The translations under genes and the position numbers were made by a program. Positions 8,093 to 14,256 of a DNA stretch of 18,473 nucleotides are shown piece by piece. Position 1 is the stretch's first letter. Each line of letters begins with the position of its first letter. Source of the DNA: Neisseriales bacterium (GTDB taxonomy: Bacteria > Pseudomonadota > Gammaproteobacteria > Burkholderiales > UBA11063); NCBI GenBank assembly GCA_008017145.1, contig SSGY01000177.1:1-18473 (forward strand), read 5' to 3'. The notes beneath the pieces were generated by a model. It did not search any database. It was not told the origin of the DNA and worked only from the letters and a program-made list of their open reading frames with translations.

Positions 8093-8444
8093 ATGCACGG
8101 ATGCTCACAAGACTTTAGGGATAAAGCAATGGATCTGTATAAAACAGGTAATTACAATAAGAAAGGGTTAGTAGATACTCTCTTTAAGTTATGCCACAAT
8201 TCGCAGATGGTGTGATCGGTATGATGAAACAGGCATCGACAACAATTTATCTAAACTATGAGGTTGGGCACTTAGAGGTTTGAAGTTTTTATCATGGATT
8301 ATGCTTGCGCTATGTAAGGAACTAAAGCCTAGCCAAGTAGTGATTAGTCGTGCTGCCGAATTTGCTGCAGCTACTGCGAGATACAAAGATAATCTACCAT
8401 TAACTAAAGAAGACCTGATGTATCACGAAATGTTTCCAAATTAA
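8093..8444 (+). pseudogene. Relic with IS630-like transposase N-terminus
   Basis: From ATG 8093 the plus strand encodes MHGCSQDFRDKAMDLYKTGN, like the helix-turn-helix start of IS630/ISFtu1-type transposases (YSQDFRD..). It then meets a stop at 8213-8215. Shifting frame near 8190-8205 continues sensibly as LSYATIRRWCDRYDETGIDNN, the expected second recognition helix, up to a stop at 8259-8261. The same frame reopens for 60 codons (GWALRGLKFLSW to TKEDLMYHEMFPN, stop 8442-8444). I do not recognise this last stretch and it need not belong to the same gene. No catalytic DDE domain is present. This is debris of a mobile element, possibly fused to an unrelated tail. Confidence 0.5.
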
Positions 8445-8579
8445 GATCATGCTATTTAGATGACTTATCCTCTCGTCGTTTGCCTAATTATGGCGCGAGC
8501 GGCGAGTAATTCTGCTTTTGGCGTATTGTAATATACTGAAGACTTCATCCTGTAATAGAGGTTCTTTTAAATCAACTAG

Positions 8580-8690
8580 CAGTCTGTTGATAAAACCTAT
8601 TAAATAGCCGAGAGCTATCAGGGAGAGTTTGAGACAGAATATCTCGATATTCCTCGACTATTTAGTAGGGTTTATCTGTGACCAACTACT
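8580..8690. repeat. MITE-like imperfect inverted repeat / large hairpin
   Basis: The 23-base arms at 8590-8612 and 8653-8675 are reverse complements with three mismatches. Beyond a few unmatched bases they extend outward through CAGT..GTTG (left, 8580-8589) and its complement near 8683-8690. The 40-base centre contains a further palindrome at 8637-8652 (GAATATC and GATATTC around a two-base loop). The outer CAGTCTGTTGATAAAA resembles the ends of IS1182/IS5-type elements. It ends about ten bases from the stop of the NlpC/P60-like gene, so it may also stop or stabilise that leftward transcript. It could be a MITE, a solo IS end pair or a dispersed intergenic repeat. Confidence 0.6.
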
Positions 8691-8700
8691 GTCTTATAGG

Positions 8701-9747
8701 CTATCGAATAACTCGTCGAACTCCCCAAATATTTTTACTATAGTAACTACAAAATGCACGGTAATCAGGACCTTGGTAAGTGCTGTCAATAATAACCCAT
8801 TGTCCAGCTTGAGGCTTGCATGAATCTTGTTCATATGGTTTGTGCGGAGCAATTATTGAAATTGGTACTTGATTAATACCATTGCCGATTTTTTTTCCCG
8901 TCCACATATAAGCATGAGTAACAATATTTTGCCCATTTGCTAGCCCATTGAAATCGTGTTGGGTTGCTCCAACATACATTAGATCTCCAGCGTTAAGATG
9001 AGCATAATCCTTATCTGTTAATTGAATAGTCTTTAAACCATTTTTATCAATTGTTGAAAAATATCCTGAAGTACATGATTCATTCTGTTCAAGGCTGCCA
9101 TCACGACATAGTAATTTTCCGGGTGCCATCCCATTCTGAAAATTACCAGCGCTGCGTTGCATATTTGGAGAACGACCATCATCAACCGCAATAAGACCGG
9201 CTTGTAAATAAATTGACGGTGTGAAGAATATCCCTAATCCAAAATTGTAAAGCCATGCTGTAAAGTCTGAGCAATCAAATCCATACCACATTTTGTTATT
9301 TTGCCAGTTTGTAATCGTTTCATTGCCTACTCCTGAATAATTCCAGCGAATTTGTTGCCCGTTAAATTGATTGTTTGCTAAATTTAAATTATTAGCGCAA
9401 AATTCATCACCTGTTGTTTGCTGTTTTAATATTTGGCGGTCGGTGGTACGAAAGTCTGGAGTATGATGATGACAATAATTTAACTTTTGTTTTATCCAAT
9501 AATCAGCGGCAGCAAGTAATCTTTGACGACTCCAGTCTGGATTTGTTGCACACTGTTGCTGTTCGCTATTCAAACTAAACTGATTTGCTTTGTACCCCCA
9601 TTTACCTTTGGCATAAGATGAAAACGGTTGTTGGTTCTGAAAACTAAAATCACTAATTTGCAGCTTACAATCAGCTGCGGCAACCGTAAAGTAAGTTGAT
9701 ATAATTAGCATTAGTTTATAATTTTTTAACATACGGGAAATTTTCAT
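8701..9747 (-). CDS. Secreted NlpC/P60-like cysteine peptidase (putative cell-wall hydrolase)
   Basis: This 348-residue exported protein has a signal peptide with likely cleavage in TVAAA/DC near 25. The C-terminal half has the papain-like NlpC/P60 arrangement: catalytic cysteine C159 in GFDCSDFTAWLYNFG, AGDLMYVGA (253-261) and catalytic histidine H278 in THAYMWTGKK. D321 in WVIIDSTYQGP is the probable third residue. Such enzymes usually cut peptidoglycan stem peptides or related amide bonds in the periplasm or outside. Unusual points are the roughly 95 residues between the GFDCSDF block and the GDLMYVG block, a 130-residue N-terminal domain with its own cysteines, and ten or so cysteines in total. 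The first ATG lacks a clear ribosome binding site, and the ATG at codon 6 is possible. It closes the exported-protein cassette. Confidence 0.7.
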   Translation of the reverse strand: MKISRMLKNYKLMLIISTYFTVAAADCKLQISDFSFQNQQPFSSYAKGKWGYKANQFSLNSEQQQCATNPDWSRQRLLAAADYWIKQKLNYCHHHTPDFRTTDRQILKQQTTGDEFCANNLNLANNQFNGQQIRWNYSGVGNETITNWQNNKMWYGFDCSDFTAWLYNFGLGIFFTPSIYLQAGLIAVDDGRSPNMQRSAGNFQNGMAPGKLLCRDGSLEQNESCTSGYFSTIDKNGLKTIQLTDKDYAHLNAGDLMYVGATQHDFNGLANGQNIVTHAYMWTGKKIGNGINQVPISIIAPHKPYEQDSCKPQAGQWVIIDSTYQGPDYRAFCSYYSKNIWGVRRVIR

Positions 9748-9845
9748 AAAACGGCTAATGTTACTCTCAGAAAAGGTTAATCACAAAAAAGTTGAAAAGT
9801 GATTACGATAACCCCACCAGACAAACAAAACTCTTAAAGTACCAA

Positions 9846-10082
9846 TCATTCTTTAACGTGTTGAGACATCTCCGCATTTAAACAGTTAGATTTTGCTTTG
9901 TTTGTTTGTGGTGCTGATTTGTGACATTCAGCTACAACCTTGCTGGCTTCATCTAAATGAGCAACGTAATAAGAGAGTGGGTGATGTATGACGTTATCAT
10001 CCACTGTTATTTTATCGCAAGCATTGAGCATCGTAATCAAAATCAATAGAGCGAACGTTAGTAGCTGTTTAATGATTTTCAT
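9846..10082 (-). CDS. EexN-family lipoprotein (entry-exclusion type)
   Basis: This small lipoprotein of 78 residues begins MKIIKQLLTFALLILITMLNAC, a lipoprotein signal peptide ending in the lipobox LNAC. The mature part has HPLSYYVAHLDEA, then ECHKSAP and SNCLNAEMSQ. It matches the pattern of EexN proteins: a (V)xxYYxxHxxE stretch, then a cysteine about 20 residues on, then NCxNA. EexN proteins of conjugative plasmids sit in the envelope of a recipient and block redundant mating by a type IV secretion system. I chose ATG 10080-10082 because AAGGTG (10087-10092) is four bases upstream. A TTG ten codons earlier is less likely. No conjugation genes are visible nearby, so the function here may differ. 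Confidence 0.68.
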   Translation of the reverse strand: MKIIKQLLTFALLILITMLNACDKITVDDNVIHHPLSYYVAHLDEASKVVAECHKSAPQTNKAKSNCLNAEMSQHVKE

Positions 10083-10086
10083 AACA

Positions 10087-10092
10087 CACCTT
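10087..10092 (-). promoter_or_regulatory. Ribosome binding site of the EexN-like gene
   Basis: AAGGTG on the minus strand lies four bases before ATG 10080-10082. It supports starting the lipoprotein there rather than at the TTG at 10110-10112, and it gives a signal peptide of normal length. Confidence 0.6.
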
Positions 10093-10127
10093 ATCTTTTT
10101 TATTATATTCAAATAGTCGATGAATGC

Positions 10128-10814
10128 TTATTTGCATGCAATCATGTATTCATCATGCCAATTATCTTTAGCAATAATCCCCCTAGTTCCTGTCGGGCAG
10201 TATTGATTTGGATTTATCCTTTCCCCATCTATTATTAATGTTGGTTGCGGATCAACTTCGGTCATGTAGTTCTTTGCTGGCATATTATCTCGATAATCAT
10301 AAATTGACTGAAAATAGACCTGTGGGATTGTACCGCCATTGCTTAGAGAGCCAGACCAGCCATATTTATAGGTATTACTCATTGGGCAAGAAGCCATCAT
10401 GCCAACCGCCCATGAGGTTGCTGGATTTGCAGCACAATCTGAAAAATATTGCCCGTTAGACGTATTTACGTTACTGACCGCTGGAGCAATTGGAGTAGAT
10501 GTTGGTTCTACTACTGGAGCAGAAGATTCAGTAGCTGCAGACTCGTATTTAGGTAATACTGTTGTGGCTTGTTTTATTTTATTAGCCAAGTCATCTTGGG
10601 ACATAGTATTCAATTCTGCGACCGTTCCAATTGTGGTACTTTCTGGTCCAACGGTGATTACATAATTCGCTGGTAGTTGGGATACTTCAGCTTTTAAACT
10701 ACTAGCACATGTTTCACTGAATCCTTGCTGGCAAGATGTTACGCCAAAGCTTCCACTAGCATTAGCAATCAGAGGTAGTATTAGTGTAGAAAGTAATATA
10801 GATGTTTTTTTCAT
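10128..10814 (-). CDS. Secreted six-cysteine protein of unknown family
   Basis: This 228-residue exported protein matches no family I can name. It begins MKKTSILLSTLILPLIANA with a clean signal peptide (cleavage after ANA at 19). The mature chain has a small N-terminal domain with C28 and C36. A P/S/T-rich linker of low complexity follows (about 93-118, ESSAPVVEPTSTPIAPAV). The C-terminal domain holds C127, C143, C206 and C227 and is rich in Tyr, Trp and Asn. Six cysteines after cleavage suggest three disulfides, hence a periplasmic or surface location. The ribosome binding site GAAGGAAAT precedes ATG 10814. The gene starts 11 bases after the pilin stop, so the two are surely cotranscribed, and it could be a pilus-associated adhesin or accessory protein. 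That role is inference from position only. Confidence 0.75.
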   Translation of the reverse strand: MKKTSILLSTLILPLIANASGSFGVTSCQQGFSETCASSLKAEVSQLPANYVITVGPESTTIGTVAELNTMSQDDLANKIKQATTVLPKYESAATESSAPVVEPTSTPIAPAVSNVNTSNGQYFSDCAANPATSWAVGMMASCPMSNTYKYGWSGSLSNGGTIPQVYFQSIYDYRDNMPAKNYMTEVDPQPTLIIDGERINPNQYCPTGTRGIIAKDNWHDEYMIACK

Positions 10815-10825
10815 TGTAATTTCCT

Positions 10826-11170
10826 TCAGTTAGTTAAACAATTCGCAGCAAATAAAACTGTTTGTTGAGGCAGTAAATGCCCATTACCAGTAATAGCGAT
10901 TGCACCGTCGCTTGTAATTACTAAAGATTTTATATGTTCGCCGTATACGCCAATCGATAAACCTGCCTCGATGTTACTATTTGGAAGTCGCCCAGTATTT
11001 TGGAAAAATTCACATTCAGCTTCGGCTGCCCATTTTGCATAAGTTACAAACTCGCTAAACGCAGCTCGTTGTGTGTATGCTTGATAAGCTGGTATAGCGA
11101 GAGCTGCAAGCACTCCGATAATGCTTATTGAAATTAATAATTCTATAAGTGTAAATCCGTTATCTTTCAT
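10826..11170 (-). CDS. Type IV pilin (PilA-like prepilin)
   Basis: This is a short prepilin of 114 residues. The leader MKDNG is followed by [31 protein letters not shown]. The G5/F6 bond is the prepilin peptidase site, and glutamate E10, position five of the mature chain, is the residue needed for subunit assembly. The hydrophobic helix is continuous, as in true pilins. The globular part has only two cysteines, C53 and C111, which could bridge the helix base to the C-terminus. It would be inserted in the inner membrane and then polymerised by a type IV pilus or pilus-like machine. No assembly genes are in the window. It is the first gene of the exported cassette. The start is ATG 11168-11170 with no strong ribosome binding site. 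Confidence 0.88.
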   Translation of the reverse strand: MKDNGFTLIELLISISIIGVLAALAIPAYQAYTQRAAFSEFVTYAKWAAEAECEFFQNTGRLPNSNIEAGLSIGVYGEHIKSLVITSDGAIAITGNGHLLPQQTVLFAANCLTN

Positions 11171-11643
11171 TTGTATTTATTGTTCTATAAATTTTATCTA
11201 TCTGAGGTAGATTTATTTTGCTATATATTAAATATACAAAACTATTAAAAAATCATACCGTCAAGTTAATTACACATCATGGTAACCAATTAAATTACAA
11301 ATGTGTTTTAATTATTAAATTTGGAGCTAATAGCTTTAATGTTTCAAGGTTGTTTGAGTTTAATTATATACGCTATTGTATATTTAGTGACGGAAGTGAG
11401 TATTTGCATTATTAGAATTTGATTTCTATTTATAGTAATGCTTTGATAATATTGATATTATTTAGGTGGTTACATCAAGTGAAAGGTTATAATGATAAAA
11501 AAATGTTATTTACCAGTATTGTTGATGTGATAAATGTGGAAGAATAAAGTAAACTGATGAATTTTTGGCATGAGCTATTGACAAATAAACTTTTGAGAAA
11601 TGCTTTTACTATCATGATTTATATCTTCGTATCTAAATTTTTA
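11171..11643. other. Long gap upstream of the pilin gene, no supported gene
   Basis: About 470 bases of very AT-rich sequence separate the pilin gene from the terminator of the lipoprotein operon. It must hold the promoter of the leftward pilin cassette, but no convincing -35/-10 pair stands out. A 65-codon plus-strand frame from TTG 11218 has a GAGGT motif nine bases upstream, and a 41-codon frame starts near 11557. Neither shows recognisable protein features, and the second runs into the terminator hairpin. Confidence 0.4.
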
Positions 11644-11679
11644 ATACTCCAGCAGTTTAGGAAAACTACTGGAGTGTAT
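11644..11679 (-). terminator. Intrinsic terminator of the paired lipoprotein operon
   Basis: On the minus strand ACTCCAG-T-AGTTT pairs with AAACT-G-CTGGAGT around a short loop. This gives about 12 pairs with one interior mismatch and some extra pairing at the base, followed by ATTAAAAATTT. It begins about a dozen bases after the stop codon of the 848-residue lipoprotein. The U tract is modest and interrupted, but the stem is strong for such AT-rich DNA. Confidence 0.7.
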
Positions 11680-11691
11680 TGATGAATCCAA

Positions 11692-14238
11692 CTATGGTAG
11701 TAATGTAAACGTGGTATAGCCAACTCTTATATCTGCATCAGCATCATTCGAATAGTTGTAACTGATTGTATAACTAGTTACAGGAACATAAGATGCAGCG
11801 GTTAAATCTATCAAACAAGTTGGCGATGCTGTTGTCAATGTACAGCTAGCAGGAGAAGCTGTAAATCCGTCAATTAATTGAGGTGTTACAACTGCTGAAG
11901 TTAAATGAGAACTTAGACCAGCCAACGTAAAATTAATTGGTATAGTTTGCGTATTATCGCCATTTTTAATCACCGTTCCAACCGAGTTAGTCACCGTACC
12001 CCATGAGTTAACAGTAACATAATTACTAACGCCTGTACTAAAATTCTGATTTACTCCAGTATTGGCATCGATATAACTGTAACCTGGAGCCGTAATATTC
12101 ATTGATCCAGTCGGATAAAAATTAGCTTCTACTATTGGAGCAACAACGTTTAAAGTTATAATACAACTAGCACCGACTGCTAGTGTTGTTGTACTAGTGC
12201 CTGTTGGACAAGTACTACTTGATAGAATATAACCAAACGGTAACTGATTTAATGCAACATTAAATTTAGTTGCATCAGCCATTCCGTCATTAGTATATTT
12301 ATAGCTAAAGGTTAATTGATTTCCTGATGAACTAGAAAATACCCAAGGGCTAGAATCACTTCCAGAACCAGATAAATCACCCCATGCTGTTGCTGCGGGA
12401 GTTGAGCTGTCATAACTTACATTAATTAAAGCAGCTGTAACAGTTTCCAACGTGTAACTATCAATCGCTTGTACTGCTGAACTAACTGGTGTTGGCAGAT
12501 AACTAACAGTCAAATTCTGCGGCAAACTTTGTGTTGTTGTAAATGGCCCATAGCGTAATGTAATACTACAACTACTACCACTAGCTAAAGAACTACCACA
12601 ATTATTACTGACCGTAGTTTGTGAAGTTACGAATGGAAGTGTATAATTTATTTGAGTTGCGGGTATACTTGCTCCATTTGTAATGGTGAAGGTCTGTTCA
12701 ACGGTGGCAACACCATCTGCACGCACAGATGGATTTTGAGGACTTGCCGAAATGCTAAGGTTAGCTTCACTTTGTATTGCTGAGTAAGGTGTCGTTAAAG
12801 TTGGCGAATTATAACTAGTTGTTTGATTCTGGGAATTAGTATAATTTGCAGTAATTTGAGAAATAATATTTCCAGTTTCAACTGAAGTTGGAGTATATTC
12901 AATGGCAATATTGCAACTAGTTCCTAATGCTAAATTTTGAGAGCCATCTAATGCACAAGGTGTTGTTACACCGCTAGTTAAATACACAAATTTAGCATTG
13001 GGTAAACTATTAAACTTAAGATTATTCAATACACTATTACCACTATTGGCGACATTAACAGTTAGTGTTTTATGGGGTGAATTAGCAACAACATATTGTA
13101 AATTACCATTTGGGATTAAAGTAATGCTAGGCGTATTTGGAGTTGCAATATAAATAGCATTAAAAGCTATGTTAGTGCTGGTAGAGCCATTATTGTAAGC
13201 TATAGTTACGGTACCTTGACCATTAATAGATGAATTAGCATCAACCGTAAAAGTACAAGAACCATTAACCGCCAAATTTCCACTGCAAGTATTACTACCG
13301 ATTCCAAGAGCTGATGGAGCCCCAGAAACACCAGTAATAGTTGCTGTCGCATTACCTGTGTTTAATACCGTTATAAGTTTATCATCTGTTCCATCTGCAG
13401 GATTAATTACTAGATTACTGGCATCAACAACCAAATTTGCAATCGCATTAATTGTCATTTGATAATTAAATTGAGCATTATTGAGACTACCATCAGTTTT
13501 TGTACCTTGTAAAGAAACATTGAGTGCATTATTCGTACCAGGGAAACTTATTAGCGCAGTACATAAATTACCCTTAGTATATGCCCCACCATTACAAATA
13601 ATATTTCTAGATAAGATTGGTAAATTTGCAATTACATTTAGAGCGGAATAGTTGTCATCAAGGATAAATGGAATCGCAACAGTCGATTTACGATTATTAA
13701 CGACACTAAGTAAATTATTGTTATTAGCATAAATAAATCCATTACTTGACGGAAGTCCACTTTGATAGCTGACCACCTGTGCTGCTGTGTAAATTTTACC
13801 TGTAGGATCTTTAAAATCCAAATTAACAAACAAACCACCACTATTATCGGTCGGAGTCACTTTTAATGCACAGCTACCACTGGGAGCTAAAGTTTGACAG
13901 GCACTAGCATCAACTAAGTTATTAACATTACCGCCCAATAAAGATTTAAAACTTGCTTTAAGTTTTGCAAAAAGACTATTATTACTCGAATCAACAGGAC
14001 GAACTTTAACATCAACTAAAGTTAAGGTTTGATTTACAAAGCTATCCGCCTGTAAATAATAGCTTGCACCTTGCATATTATTTAGAAGAGGCATTGTCGA
14101 TGATGAGCTAATCGTCACCAAATTTGTCGTAGTCGGTGTAGGTGGAATATTCCCGCCCCCACTTAATGACGAACATGAACCATTGCCACACGCAACTAAC
14201 GCAAGACTGGTAAATAAAATTGAAATAAAATTACGCAA
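11692..14238 (-). CDS. Large surface lipoprotein with repeated cysteine-paired Ig-like domains
   Basis: This 848-residue lipoprotein begins MRNFISILFTSLALVAC with lipobox LVAC (lipidated C17) and a Gly/Ser/Pro/Thr-rich tether up to about 40. The rest is beta-rich and threonine/serine/asparagine-rich, and looks like a string of Ig-like (ASH/CARDB or choice-of-anchor type) domains. Each has a signature of the form C...(L/A).G.SC.(I/F). Visible cysteine pairs are 114/123, 215/226, 318/328, 428/442, 547/557, 677/692 and 799/808. NTGNATATITGV and VANSGNSVLNNL are typical strand signatures of these folds. Residues about 276-489 are clearly paralogous to the neighbouring 874-residue protein. The TTG start (14236-14238) is fixed by a strong GGAGG seven bases upstream, 18 bases after the neighbour's stop. 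It is probably an outer-membrane surface adhesin or scaffold; no catalytic motif is seen. Confidence 0.72.
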   Translation of the reverse strand: MRNFISILFTSLALVACGNGSCSSLSGGGNIPPTPTTTNLVTISSSSTMPLLNNMQGASYYLQADSFVNQTLTLVDVKVRPVDSSNNSLFAKLKASFKSLLGGNVNNLVDASACQTLAPSGSCALKVTPTDNSGGLFVNLDFKDPTGKIYTAAQVVSYQSGLPSSNGFIYANNNNLLSVVNNRKSTVAIPFILDDNYSALNVIANLPILSRNIICNGGAYTKGNLCTALISFPGTNNALNVSLQGTKTDGSLNNAQFNYQMTINAIANLVVDASNLVINPADGTDDKLITVLNTGNATATITGVSGAPSALGIGSNTCSGNLAVNGSCTFTVDANSSINGQGTVTIAYNNGSTSTNIAFNAIYIATPNTPSITLIPNGNLQYVVANSPHKTLTVNVANSGNSVLNNLKFNSLPNAKFVYLTSGVTTPCALDGSQNLALGTSCNIAIEYTPTSVETGNIISQITANYTNSQNQTTSYNSPTLTTPYSAIQSEANLSISASPQNPSVRADGVATVEQTFTITNGASIPATQINYTLPFVTSQTTVSNNCGSSLASGSSCSITLRYGPFTTTQSLPQNLTVSYLPTPVSSAVQAIDSYTLETVTAALINVSYDSSTPAATAWGDLSGSGSDSSPWVFSSSSGNQLTFSYKYTNDGMADATKFNVALNQLPFGYILSSSTCPTGTSTTTLAVGASCIITLNVVAPIVEANFYPTGSMNITAPGYSYIDANTGVNQNFSTGVSNYVTVNSWGTVTNSVGTVIKNGDNTQTIPINFTLAGLSSHLTSAVVTPQLIDGFTASPASCTLTTASPTCLIDLTAASYVPVTSYTISYNYSNDADADIRVGYTTFTLLP

Positions 14239-14245
14239 AAGAAGA

Positions 14246-14250
14246 CCTCC
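14246..14250 (-). promoter_or_regulatory. Strong ribosome binding site for a TTG start
   Basis: GGAGG on the minus strand lies seven bases before TTG 14236-14238, in the 18-base gap after the upstream lipoprotein gene. It fixes the unusual start codon and shows the second gene is translated from its own site within the operon. Confidence 0.75.
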
Positions 14251-14256
14251 AAAAAA

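Noticed and set aside
7992..8099. Minus-strand open stretch reading FYYQPKLGDIDFNILRSINDGITIEAV beside the IS3 right end, tested as the missing GT2 N-terminus.
   Set aside because: It lacks the VSVIIPxYN start, NDGSxD and DXD motifs of GT2 proteins, so it is not the other half of the truncated gene.
8189..8386. 65-codon minus-strand frame across the transposon relic.
   Set aside because: It is the antisense of the plus-strand relic, whose frame gives transposase-like residues. The minus-strand product has no recognisable features.
8480..8516. GC-richer patch with CTCGTCG and CGGCGAG that could form a stem.
   Set aside because: Loop is long and the pairing has a mismatch with no T tract after it. 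Too weak to call a terminator or RNA gene.
9772..9820. Possible stem GGTTAATCAC / GTGATTA..ACC between the EexN-like and peptidase genes.
   Set aside because: Needs a five-base bulge and has no U tract. Not distinguishable from chance.
11218..11415. 65-codon plus-strand frame from TTG with GAGGT upstream.
   Set aside because: No recognisable domain, signal peptide or conserved pattern. It lies in a region that should contain the pilin promoter, and open frames of this size are expected by chance in AT-rich DNA.
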